Positions 1 to 6,210 of a stretch of 11,671 nt of DNA are shown here, piece by piece; position 1 is the stretch's first letter, and every line of letters begins with the position of its first letter. The notes under the pieces are model-generated. The model was not told the DNA's origin. It made no database searches and saw only the letters and a list, made by a program, of their open reading frames with translations. This DNA comes from Actinomycetota bacterium (GTDB taxonomy: Bacteria > Actinomycetota > Acidimicrobiia > Spongiisociales > UBA5794): the NCBI GenBank assembly GCA_003648875.1, contig QMQC01000025.1, positions 1-11,671 on the forward strand. Reading direction: 5' to 3'. The position numbers were made by a program, and so were the translations under genes.

Positions 1-376
1 CATAGATCGAGTTGTTGAGCATCAGGACGGTGAAGTCGATGTTCCTCCGAGCCGCGTGGATCAGGTGATTCCCTCCTATGGCTAGGCCGTCCCCGTCACC
101 GGTGATCACCACGACTTCGAGGTCAGGCTTCGCGAGCTTCAATCCTGTCGCGAAGGCCGGCGCCCTTCCGTGAGTGCCATGCAGAGTGCAGAAGTCGACG
201 TATCCGACCAGCCGGGAGCTGCATCCGATTCCGGCGACCATGGCAACCTTGTCCTGGTTGAGCTGCAACTGGTCAACGGCCTCGAGGAAGGATCTCAGCA
301 CTATGCCGTGAGCACAACCAGGACAAAGAACGTGGGGCATGGCCCATTCGCGGAGGTATGTCTTGACATCTGTCAT
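1..376 (-). CDS. korB: 2-oxoacid:ferredoxin oxidoreductase beta subunit (KorB-like), partial
   Basis: TPP-binding beta subunit of a 2-oxoacid:acceptor oxidoreductase. It would pair with KorA to decarboxylate a 2-oxoacid oxidatively to an acyl-CoA and pass electrons to ferredoxin in the cytoplasm. Only the first 125 residues of a family usually near 280-300 are present, because the gene runs off the left edge. Visible motifs are LCPGCAHG (Cys18 and Cys21), GIGCSSR (Cys52), THGRAPAFATG (68-78) and the TPP/Mg site GDGDGLAIGGNH (93-104) followed by NN at 121-122. The three cysteines match three of the four [4Fe-4S] ligands of the family; the fourth lies beyond the edge. The ATG at 376 has a GGAGGG Shine-Dalgarno (382-387) five bases upstream and overlaps the korA stop codon by four bases (ATGA), so it is translationally coupled. 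The 2-oxoacid specificity (2-oxoglutarate or another) cannot be told from this. Confidence 0.93.
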   Translation of the reverse strand, partial: MTDVKTYLREWAMPHVLCPGCAHGIVLRSFLEAVDQLQLNQDKVAMVAGIGCSSRLVGYVDFCTLHGTHGRAPAFATGLKLAKPDLEVVVITGDGDGLAIGGNHLIHAARRNIDFTVLMLNNSIY

Positions 377-1509
377 GCATTCCCTCCATCGTGCTTGGCG
401 AGCACTTCTCCGAGCACCGTCGGCGTGATCGGTTCGCCGTCAACGCGCAGGTGCCCGACGACGTCAGCTTCCCCACCAGCCGCTCGTTCGACCTCGCCGA
501 TGAGTTGACCGAGGTTCATCTCCGCGACAACGATCGTGTCGACCCGCTGCGCAGCCTCGGCGACCTGGGCCGACGGAAAGGGCCAGAGCGTCAGAGGCCT
601 GACGAGTCCTGCCTTGATGCCATCTGCACGAGCCCGATCGACTGCCTCCTTGGCCGATCGGCCAACGATGCCATATGCGAAGATCGCGATCTCGGCGTCA
701 TCCATCATGTGTGTCTCGACTTCGATGATCTCATCTGTATGCGCCTCGATCTTGTGGTGCAAGCGATTGATCAGCGCCTCGGCCACCGACGAATCATCAG
801 TGGGAAACCCGCGCGTGTCGTGTGCGAGACCGGTGACGTGGAAGCGATGGCCATCACCGAAGTTCGCCATCTCGGGCACGCCGTCCGGGGCAGCCTTCTT
901 CGGCCAGAAGTCCTCCGTTGCGGCATCGGGGCGCACCCTGTCGACCACCGTTACCGAATCCGGCAGCACGACGCTCTCCCTCGTATGGCCGATGATCTCG
1001 TCGTACAGGAGGATCACAGGAGTGCGGAATCGCTCTGCAAGATTGAACGCCTTCACCGTGAGATCGAATACCTCACCAACAGAAGAGGGGGCGAGCACGA
1101 TCGCGGGATGGTCACCATGGGTTCCCCATCTGGCCTGCATGACGTCTCCCTGGGACGGTGCCGTTGGCATCCCGGTGCTGGGACCGCCGCGCATGACATT
1201 CACGATGACACAGGGAACCTCAGCCATGGTTGCGAAGCCGATGTGCTCCTGCATGAGAGAGAAGCCGGGCCCGCTCGTTGCGGTCATCGCCTTCGATCCT
1301 GCGAGGGAAGCGCCGACGACAGCCGCAAGCGATGCGATCTCGTCCTCCATCTGGATGAAGACACCCCCTGCTTCCGGCAGGCGCCTCACCATGTGCTCGG
1401 CGATCTCGGAGGACGGTGTGATGGGGTAGCCGCCGTAGAAGTTGCATCCGACCGCGAGGGCACCCTTGACACACGCCTCGTTTCCCTGCACGAGAATGGC
1501 TTTGCTCAT
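373..1509 (-). CDS. korA: 2-oxoacid:ferredoxin oxidoreductase alpha subunit (KorA)
   Basis: Alpha subunit (378 aa, normal length for KorA) of a 2-oxoacid:acceptor oxidoreductase. It supplies the pyrimidine-binding domain that completes the TPP site with KorB. Family motifs are QGNEACVKGAL (8-18), GGYPITPSSEIAEH (26-39), the MEDEIAS segment (54-60) with the TPP-activating glutamate, TSGPGFSLMQE (78-88), RGGPSTGMPT (107-116) and GTHGDHP (129-135). A transketolase C-terminal-like domain follows in about the last 110 residues. The ATG at 1509 has a good Shine-Dalgarno (GGAGGG, 1518-1523) and overlaps the preceding gene's stop by four bases (ATGA). It sits between the fused gamma/ferredoxin gene and korB. 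KorA/KorB catalysis is well supported. The substrate is open: 2-oxoglutarate is the usual one, but the neighbouring LeuA-like and IorA genes allow a branched or unusual 2-oxoacid. Confidence 0.95.
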   Translation of the reverse strand: MSKAILVQGNEACVKGALAVGCNFYGGYPITPSSEIAEHMVRRLPEAGGVFIQMEDEIASLAAVVGASLAGSKAMTATSGPGFSLMQEHIGFATMAEVPCVIVNVMRGGPSTGMPTAPSQGDVMQARWGTHGDHPAIVLAPSSVGEVFDLTVKAFNLAERFRTPVILLYDEIIGHTRESVVLPDSVTVVDRVRPDAATEDFWPKKAAPDGVPEMANFGDGHRFHVTGLAHDTRGFPTDDSSVAEALINRLHHKIEAHTDEIIEVETHMMDDAEIAIFAYGIVGRSAKEAVDRARADGIKAGLVRPLTLWPFPSAQVAEAAQRVDTIVVAEMNLGQLIGEVERAAGGEADVVGHLRVDGEPITPTVLGEVLAKHDGGNA

Positions 1510-2384
1510 CGTGTCAACCCTCCGATCACCGCAGCTTCAGGGACAATCGCTTGGGCCCCGGGAGGCCGGATCGCGATGGCGAAGTCGGGGCACAACATCT
1601 CACACAATCTGCAGCCTGTGCATGCCTGTGCGTTCGTGATCGTCAACTCACCGTCGACGCTCACTGCAAGGCAGTACTCGGGGCAGACGCGGGAGCAGAT
1701 GTCGCATCCCTTGCACCAATCGTGTCTGATGTCGATCTCATGTGGTCCGGAGAAACCCTCGGGATCAGGAGAAGGAGCTGGAATCTGGGCCATTGGAACG
1801 CTCCGCCCGGCCCTGAACGCCGCGAGGTTCACGTCCTGTGTGCCCTTTGGGACGAGCTTGCTGATCGCAGCCTCCCAATGAACATCATCTATGTCGAGGA
1901 AGGCAGCGACAGATCCAAGGATCACGCTGTTGGCAGCCCGCGTGTTGCCGAGCTCGGTCGCTGTCGACGAAGCGTCGATGAGGCGAGTCTTGAGACGGCG
2001 GTCACTGAAGAGATCTGCGTTGAATGCCGGATAATTCGTAGACCACGCACGCCTGTCGGTGCACGAACCAGGAGGAACGATCGTTCGAATGTCTGCGACG
2101 ACTGCTCCACCGTCCCGAACGTATTCGACCCAGCGGATGGATTCCGCCCACTCGAAGGCAGCGAGCACCTCAGCGCTTCCTTTCTCCACGAGAGGGCTTT
2201 CGACATCGGATCCCCATCGGATGTGGCTGAACACGGACCCACCCCGTTGAGCCATTCCGTGAACCTCGCTCTGCTTGACGTCGTAACCCGCCCGCACGAG
2301 CGCATCAGCAACGATCATGCCTGCCAGGATCACACCCTGGCCACCAACCCCGGCGAGCAAGAGACCACGTGTGCCGTCAGTCAT
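1506..2384 (-). CDS. Fused oxidoreductase gamma subunit and KorD ferredoxin (IorB-KorD fusion)
   Basis: One 292-residue protein with two parts. Residues about 6-195 are a POR/KOR gamma domain of the IorB type: GVGGQGVILAG (12-22), EVHGMAQRGGSVFSHIR (40-56), SPLVEKGSAEVLAAFEWAE (63-81) and a RAANSVILGS segment (149-158). A proline-rich linker (about 196-220) leads to a KorD-like ferredoxin with two CX2CX2CX3CP clusters: Cys224/227/230/234 and Cys255/258/261/265, the latter ending in the typical CPDFAIAI. The gamma domain helps bind CoA and organise the oxidoreductase; the ferredoxin part carries electrons out. The ATG at 2384 is chosen over the upstream frame opening at 2444 because a GAGGAGT Shine-Dalgarno (2391-2397) lies six bases away and the alignable domain begins at once. 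It overlaps the iorA stop by eight bases (ATGACTGA). IorB and KorD are normally separate genes, so the fusion is unusual. Which TPP partner it serves, IorA, KorAB or both, is unknown. Confidence 0.9.
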   Translation of the reverse strand: MTDGTRGLLLAGVGGQGVILAGMIVADALVRAGYDVKQSEVHGMAQRGGSVFSHIRWGSDVESPLVEKGSAEVLAAFEWAESIRWVEYVRDGGAVVADIRTIVPPGSCTDRRAWSTNYPAFNADLFSDRRLKTRLIDASSTATELGNTRAANSVILGSVAAFLDIDDVHWEAAISKLVPKGTQDVNLAAFRAGRSVPMAQIPAPSPDPEGFSGPHEIDIRHDWCKGCDICSRVCPEYCLAVSVDGELTITNAQACTGCRLCEMLCPDFAIAIRPPGAQAIVPEAAVIGGLTR

Positions 2385-4191
2385 GGTCTGACTCCTCACC
2401 GACTCGCACCGGAATGATCGCGAGCGGTGGGCAGAGCTGGGCACACAACGTGCAACCCGTACACGTGACAGGGTCGATGACGACCTTGCGCCTTCCCTCG
2501 TAGGTTTCCTCAGACCAGACGATGGACGGACACCCAGCAGTCATGCAGGCCTGGCACGCCGTACAGGCGTCCGCGACTACTTGGTACGGGGTATCCCTGA
2601 CCTTCGTCGGGGCTTCGACACATGGACGGTTCGTGATCACAACGGAAGGCCCGACATGGGCAATCGCTCCTTCGATGGCGCTGAAGGTGGCCCCCATGTC
2701 GTATGGATCGATGACACGAATGTCTCTGACGCCGAGGGACTCACACAGTCCGACCAGGTCGACGGGTGTCACCTCCGATCCCTGAAGGGTGGTTCCCGTG
2801 CCGGGATGTTCCTGCCCGCCGGTCATCGCAGTCGTCCCGTTGTCGAGAATCAGCACGGTGATGTTCGCCTGGCTGTACACGGCATCGGCTAGACCAGGGA
2901 TCCCGCCGTGTAGGAACGTCGAGTCACCGACGGTCGCGACAACGGGGCCATCTGCGCCGCCGGACGCGGCCATTCCGACGGCCATCCCGATGCTGCTGCC
3001 CATTGCAATGCACGTGTCCATTGCCGAGAGGGGTTGAAGAGCTGCAAGCGTGTAGCAGCCGATATCGCCTGTGACGACAGCGCCGAGGCGTTTGAGAGCG
3101 AGAAAGGGCGGAGTGTGGGGGCACCCCGGACACAGGAGCGGGGGCCTGGCAACCGTGGACGGGGCCGGCTCTATCGAGATCTGTTTGGGAAGGATCCCGG
3201 CCTCGGAGAAGCCCTTGCGAACGGCGTCGGGGCTCAGTTCGCCGATCTGGGGAAAGAGAGGCTTGCCCTCCACGTCGATGCCGGCGGCGAGGAGGTCGTT
3301 CTCCACCCACGGGTCGAGTTCCTCAACCACGAAGAGCCTGTCAACAGATCGAGCGAAATCCCTGACTCGCTCGATGGGAAGCGGGTAGCTCATGCCGAGT
3401 TTGAGAACCCTTGCGTCGGGAAGTACCTCTCTGACGTAGTGGTGGGCTATGCCTGAGGTCACGACACCGAATTCGCTGCCAGTCCCTGACTCGGAAGAGA
3501 GCGGACTCCCCTCAACGTATTTCGAGAGGCGATCGAGGCGTTCGAGAAGCACGGGGCGCCGAGTGCGGGCGTGGCCAGGGATCATGACGTATTTCTGAGG
3601 GTCGCGATCGAACCCGACCACCGGCTTCTCAGTCCTTGGCCCAAGCTCGACAACACCACGATTGTGCGAAACACGTGTTGTCGTACGAACGATGACCGGA
3701 GTGTCGAACTCCTCGGAGATGTCGAACGCGAGTGCCGTGAACGTCTTCGCCTCGGCACTGTCACTTGGCTCGAGCAGCGGGACGCGAGCCATCCGCGCAT
3801 ACGCACGGGTGTCCTGCTCATTCTGGGAACTGTGCATACCGGGATCGTCTGCGACCACGATCACGAGACCGGCCCCGACCCCTGTATAGGCCATGGTCAT
3901 GAACGTGTCCGCAGCAACGTTGAGGCCAACGTGCTTCATCGTTGTCAGAACCCTGACCCCTCCAAGGGACGCACCGAGAGCCACATCGAGTGCCACTTTC
4001 TCATTCGTCGACCAGCGAACATCCATGTCGGCGCGGGCGGCGATGGATTCGAGGATCTCGGTGCTCGGCGTCCCCGGATAGCCAACCGCGATGAGCGCAC
4101 CGGCCTCAACGGCTCCGCGAGCCACTGCCTCGTTACCGGAAAGGAGAACGCTCCTTCGGTCATCCACGCGAGGTTCGACGTCGAGTGTCAC
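2377..4191 (-). CDS. iorA: Indolepyruvate:ferredoxin oxidoreductase alpha subunit-like protein (IorA)
   Basis: TPP-dependent oxidoreductase of 604 aa, the usual IorA length. IorA enzymes oxidatively decarboxylate aryl or other 2-oxoacids to acyl-CoA with ferredoxin as acceptor. Layout: pyrimidine-binding domain about 14-175 (LLSGNEAVARG 16-26, GYPGTPSTEILE 37-48, STNEKVALDVALGAS 61-75); transketolase C-terminal-like domain about 240-320; CPGCPH (354-359); TPP-binding domain about 370-520 with TGDIGCY (374-380), VGDSTF (421-426) and LDNGTTAMTG (449-458); C-terminal ferredoxin domain with Cys543/546/549/554 and Cys577/580/583/587. The first cluster has a CX2CX2CX4C spacing, as often seen in IorA. 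The start is GTG at 4191, overlapping the preceding stop by four bases (GTGA). No clear Shine-Dalgarno is visible there, which suggests coupling. IorA is in effect a KorA-KorB fusion, so the operon holds two related catalytic units. Arylpyruvate specificity is not shown; the name is by family. Confidence 0.92.
   Translation of the reverse strand: MTLDVEPRVDDRRSVLLSGNEAVARGAVEAGALIAVGYPGTPSTEILESIAARADMDVRWSTNEKVALDVALGASLGGVRVLTTMKHVGLNVAADTFMTMAYTGVGAGLVIVVADDPGMHSSQNEQDTRAYARMARVPLLEPSDSAEAKTFTALAFDISEEFDTPVIVRTTTRVSHNRGVVELGPRTEKPVVGFDRDPQKYVMIPGHARTRRPVLLERLDRLSKYVEGSPLSSESGTGSEFGVVTSGIAHHYVREVLPDARVLKLGMSYPLPIERVRDFARSVDRLFVVEELDPWVENDLLAAGIDVEGKPLFPQIGELSPDAVRKGFSEAGILPKQISIEPAPSTVARPPLLCPGCPHTPPFLALKRLGAVVTGDIGCYTLAALQPLSAMDTCIAMGSSIGMAVGMAASGGADGPVVATVGDSTFLHGGIPGLADAVYSQANITVLILDNGTTAMTGGQEHPGTGTTLQGSEVTPVDLVGLCESLGVRDIRVIDPYDMGATFSAIEGAIAHVGPSVVITNRPCVEAPTKVRDTPYQVVADACTACQACMTAGCPSIVWSEETYEGRRKVVIDPVTCTGCTLCAQLCPPLAIIPVRVGEESDHD
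2391..2397 (-). promoter_or_regulatory. Shine-Dalgarno deciding the start of the IorB-KorD fusion
   Basis: On the minus strand this reads GAGGAGT, six bases before the ATG at 2384. It lies inside the 3' end of the iorA-like gene. It fixes the fusion protein's start at MTDGTRG rather than at an in-frame ATG 20 codons upstream that has no good ribosome site and would need a 68-base overlap. Confidence 0.7.
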
Positions 4192-5444
4192 AGTGCTCGA
4201 GAGGTGCTCAGCAGTTCAAGGATCTCGGACTCAACCAAGACGTGGTCCGATGTCTTGGCAGCAGCAAGGATCTTGTCGACCGTCGGCTCGTCGCATATAT
4301 GCCCACGCTTGTCCAACCACGCCACGACGTTGGCCTTGCCACTCATCGGGCCAACGGAAATCTCCTGTTCGCGCCCAAGCTCGTCCGCGGGAACCCCGCT
4401 GTAGATCCTGTTCGCAAGCCACGTGTCACCCGTTCGGAGCGCCTTGAGAACCGCTGCGGCGTGGACGCCCGTACTGGTCTCGAAGGCATCCTTCCCGATG
4501 CCGGGACAGTTGTTGGGTATGGGCGTGCTCGTCGCCTTTGAGATCGCCTCACAGTACGCAGGCAATCCCTGCAGGTCCGTGTCAAGCCATCCGAGGAGTT
4601 TCAGGTTCACAAGAAGCATCTCCATGGGCGTGTTCCCGACACGCTCGCCGATGCCGAGCCCGCAACCGTGAACGCGGTCCGCACCGGCAGACAGCGCTGC
4701 GAGTGAGTTGATCACGCTGAGATTCCGATCCCGATGTCCGTGCCAATCGATCTTCACGTCTTCGCCGGACTCCTCGACTATCTCCTTCGCAAGAGTCACG
4801 AGCGCACGAACGCCCCACGGCGTCGCATGGCCGACGGTGTCCGCAAGACAGATACGACTTGCACCAGCCTCGATGGCTGCCGTGTACACCCGCGTCAGGA
4901 CATCTGGTCGAGCCCTCGTCGTGTCCTCGGTGACATACATGACCTCAAGGCCTTGCTTCCGGGCGAGGTTGACGGCGTCAACGGTTGTCCGCACGAGAAA
5001 GTCTGCGTCCCAACCCTCGACGAACTGGCGGATCGGACTCGAGCCGAGAAACAACGCTGCCTCGATCGCCACACCGGAGCGCTGCTGAGCCTCGGCAATC
5101 GGCAGGATGTCGGACTCATGCGTACGACCTGCACAGTTCGCCTCGATGTTGAATCCCTCGCTTTCGATCTCCTCGGCAAGGGCCACGACATGGTCGAGCA
5201 CAACGGGATCAGCACCCGGGTACCCGAGATCTGCCGCGTGGACGCCAAGTCCAGCCATCCGATGGAGGATGTCCAGCTTCTCGTCGAGATTCGGTTGGCG
5301 GACGGAAGGGCTCTGCAAACCGTCACGCAAGGTCTCGTCGTCGATCTCCACATCGCCGGGTGAGGCAATGCTTCCCTCCCCGATCTTGTTCCAGTCGTAG
5401 AGCAGTTCCTCTTCCCTGCTGATGTTCTCGTCTCCTTGCACCAC
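4188..5444 (-). CDS. LeuA/HMGL-like DRE-TIM metallolyase (acyl-CoA:2-oxoacid condensing or lyase enzyme)
   Basis: Member (418 aa) of the HMGL-like/2-isopropylmalate synthase superfamily, which condenses acetyl-CoA or a relative with a 2-oxoacid, or runs the reverse aldol-type cleavage. The DRE-TIM motif DETLRDG is at 36-42 (Arg40, metal ligand Asp41), followed by LQ as in HMG-CoA lyase rather than the EQ or NQ usual in LeuA. Further signs are LADTVGHATPWG (200-211), HGHRD (235-239, two metal histidines), GADRVHGCGLGIGERVGN (254-271, Asn271 as likely ligand), STGVHAAAVLKA (324-335) and MSGKANVVAWL (367-377). The C-terminal leucine-binding regulatory domain of LeuA is absent, which argues against feedback-controlled leucine synthesis. 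There is a 30-residue N-terminal extension. The start is GTG at 5444, six bases after a perfect AAGGAGGT; the next codon is also GTG. It heads the leftward operon and is coupled to iorA. Candidate roles are homocitrate-, citramalate- or isopropylmalate-type synthase; substrate unknown. Confidence 0.85.
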   Translation of the reverse strand: MVQGDENISREEELLYDWNKIGEGSIASPGDVEIDDETLRDGLQSPSVRQPNLDEKLDILHRMAGLGVHAADLGYPGADPVVLDHVVALAEEIESEGFNIEANCAGRTHESDILPIAEAQQRSGVAIEAALFLGSSPIRQFVEGWDADFLVRTTVDAVNLARKQGLEVMYVTEDTTRARPDVLTRVYTAAIEAGASRICLADTVGHATPWGVRALVTLAKEIVEESGEDVKIDWHGHRDRNLSVINSLAALSAGADRVHGCGLGIGERVGNTPMEMLLVNLKLLGWLDTDLQGLPAYCEAISKATSTPIPNNCPGIGKDAFETSTGVHAAAVLKALRTGDTWLANRIYSGVPADELGREQEISVGPMSGKANVVAWLDKRGHICDEPTVDKILAAAKTSDHVLVESEILELLSTSRAL

Positions 5445-5450
5445 GTCTGT

Positions 5451-5458
5451 ACCTCCTT
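5451..5458 (-). promoter_or_regulatory. Consensus Shine-Dalgarno of the leftward operon's first gene
   Basis: The minus strand reads AAGGAGGT, a perfect anti-16S match, six bases before GTG 5444 and nine before the adjacent GTG 5441. It supports translation starting at one of these two GTG codons and not at an upstream or downstream ATG. Confidence 0.8.
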
Positions 5459-5466
5459 GGATACCG

Positions 5467-5506
5467 AGCCGTCCGGAGCCAAGCCGTCCGGCCGGTCGGT
5501 TGGCTC
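5467..5506 (-). repeat. Leader hairpin and 10-bp direct repeat upstream of the LeuA-like gene
   Basis: GAGCCAA (5476-5482) and TTGGCTC (5500-5506) are exact inverted arms. The inside adds CCG/CGG and CC/GG pairs around the CCGGCCGG core (5488-5495), with one mismatch and one bulge, giving a GC-rich stem of about 12 pairs. AGCCGTCCGG occurs twice, at 5467-5476 and 5482-5491. On the leftward transcript the stem would end about 17 bases before the Shine-Dalgarno, if transcription starts upstream of it. The 5' arm GAGCC could also pair with the second GGCTC at 5466-5470, a possible alternative fold. It could be an RNA leader element or a DNA operator. Confidence 0.45.
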
Positions 5507-5563
5507 GATGACAGGTTCACAGCGACTCGTCCCGCTGGCAATCCGGCTCCTGTGTCATTTTCA

Positions 5564-5579
5564 TGATGCGAATACATCA
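5564..5579. promoter_or_regulatory. Candidate operator: inverted repeat TGATG-N6-CATCA
   Basis: TGATG (5564-5568) and CATCA (5575-5579) are exact inverted arms around CGAATA. Size and spacing fit a dimeric helix-turn-helix regulator such as a GntR-family protein, but that family link is only inference from half-site shape. It lies centrally between the operons. A ten-base perfect palindrome, CCAGATCTGG, follows at 5597-5606. Short palindromes also arise by chance, so confidence is low. Confidence 0.3.
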
Positions 5580-5776
5580 CTCTCGAGGCTCAATCGCCAG
5601 ATCTGGAGCACCGCCGAGCGTGCGGGTCAAATCCATGTAACATCGCTGCATCACACAAATGGAGCCGGTGGCCCATTGACGGAGACATGTCCTGCGGTCC
5701 ACACTCGATGTAGACGACCGAACGGCCGGACGGTTGCGCGCTCTCTGCATCGCACCGTCGCGAAGGCCTGCCCATG

Positions 5777-5785
5777 AAGGAGGAG
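5777..5785 (+). promoter_or_regulatory. Shine-Dalgarno deciding the TTG start of the DUF35 gene
   Basis: AAGGAGGAG lies just before TTG 5788, with four bases between GGAGG and the start codon. This is slightly short but clearly better than anything before the in-frame ATG at 5734, which would add 18 residues unlike the family. It marks the start of the rightward operon's first gene. Confidence 0.65.
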
Positions 5786-5787
5786 AA

Positions 5788-6210
5788 TTGACCACAACCG
5801 TGATCGAAGAGTCGTTCCGACCGGGTGAACTCGAGGTACGACCGGACGGAACAGGGAACCTCCTCGGCAGCCGATGCCGATCGTGTGGCGCCCACTTCTT
5901 CCCAACTCGCGAAGCCTGCGCAGGGTGTCTCAGCCAGGACCTCGACGCCGTCAAGTTCTCAACCGAGGGAGTCCTCTACACGTACTCGGTGGTGAGGCAA
6001 TCAACACCGGCCTTCGAGGTTCCCTATGCCATCGGATACGTGGATTTCCCTGAGGGCGTCCGCATCATGGGCCAGATCGCTGGTCTGGAATTCGACGAGA
6101 TCACCATCGGCATGCCCATGACGCTCTCGCTCGAGCCCTTCGGCGAGAACGAGGAGGGAGACCCCCTCACTGGCTACCGATTCCGACCCGCGGAGGTAAC
6201 AAATGACTGA
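5788..6210 (+). CDS. DUF35 zinc-ribbon/OB-fold protein, thiolase partner
   Basis: Small protein (140 aa) of the DUF35 type. Proteins of this kind sit beside thiolases and acyltransferases and form complexes with them, as in PhlB with PhlC, ChsH2 with Ltp2, and the archaeal thiolase-HMG-CoA synthase scaffold. The N-terminal rubredoxin-like zinc ribbon uses Cys30 and Cys33 (CRSC) and Cys44 and Cys47 (CAGC). An OB-fold follows at about 55-135, with GVLYTYSVVRQ (61-71), PYAIGYVDFPEG (79-90) and YRFRP (130-134). I chose the TTG start at 5788, next to AAGGAGGAG, over ATG 5734. It overlaps the thiolase start by eight bases (ATGACTGA), the same octamer found at the iorA/iorB-korD junction. It probably bridges or activates the thiolase; it is not itself expected to be catalytic. 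Confidence 0.88.
   Translation: MTTTVIEESFRPGELEVRPDGTGNLLGSRCRSCGAHFFPTREACAGCLSQDLDAVKFSTEGVLYTYSVVRQSTPAFEVPYAIGYVDFPEGVRIMGQIAGLEFDEITIGMPMTLSLEPFGENEEGDPLTGYRFRPAEVTND

Larger units (their letters stand above)
5445..5787. promoter_or_regulatory. Divergent control region between the two operons
   Basis: This 343-bp non-coding stretch separates the starts of the leftward and rightward operons and must hold both promoters. It is richer in short repeats and palindromes than the flanking genes: a hairpin with a direct repeat (5467-5506), an interrupted inverted repeat (5564-5579), CCAGATCTGG (5597-5606) and ATGTAACAT (5635-5643). Possible -35 boxes are TTGACC on the minus strand (5625-5630) and TTGACG on the plus strand (5676-5681). 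Neither has a convincing -10 box at 16-18 bp, so I do not call promoters. Short open frames crossing it lack ribosome sites and recognisable content. One regulator binding here could control both operons, but no regulator gene is in the window. Confidence 0.6.

Noticed and set aside
391..1881. A 496-codon plus-strand open frame
   Set aside because: It lies antisense to korA and to the ferredoxin/gamma gene, whose minus-strand products have complete family motifs. The plus-strand translation shows no recognisable domain, and long antisense frames are common in GC-rich DNA.
5676..5681. TTGACG as a -35 box for the rightward operon
   Set aside because: No acceptable -10 box occurs 16-18 bases downstream (sequence there is ccacac), so it is mentioned only within the control region and not called a promoter.
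5436..5777. A 113-codon plus-strand open frame filling the divergent region
   Set aside because: It starts inside the LeuA-like gene on the other strand, has no Shine-Dalgarno, resembles no known protein and overlaps the likely promoters.
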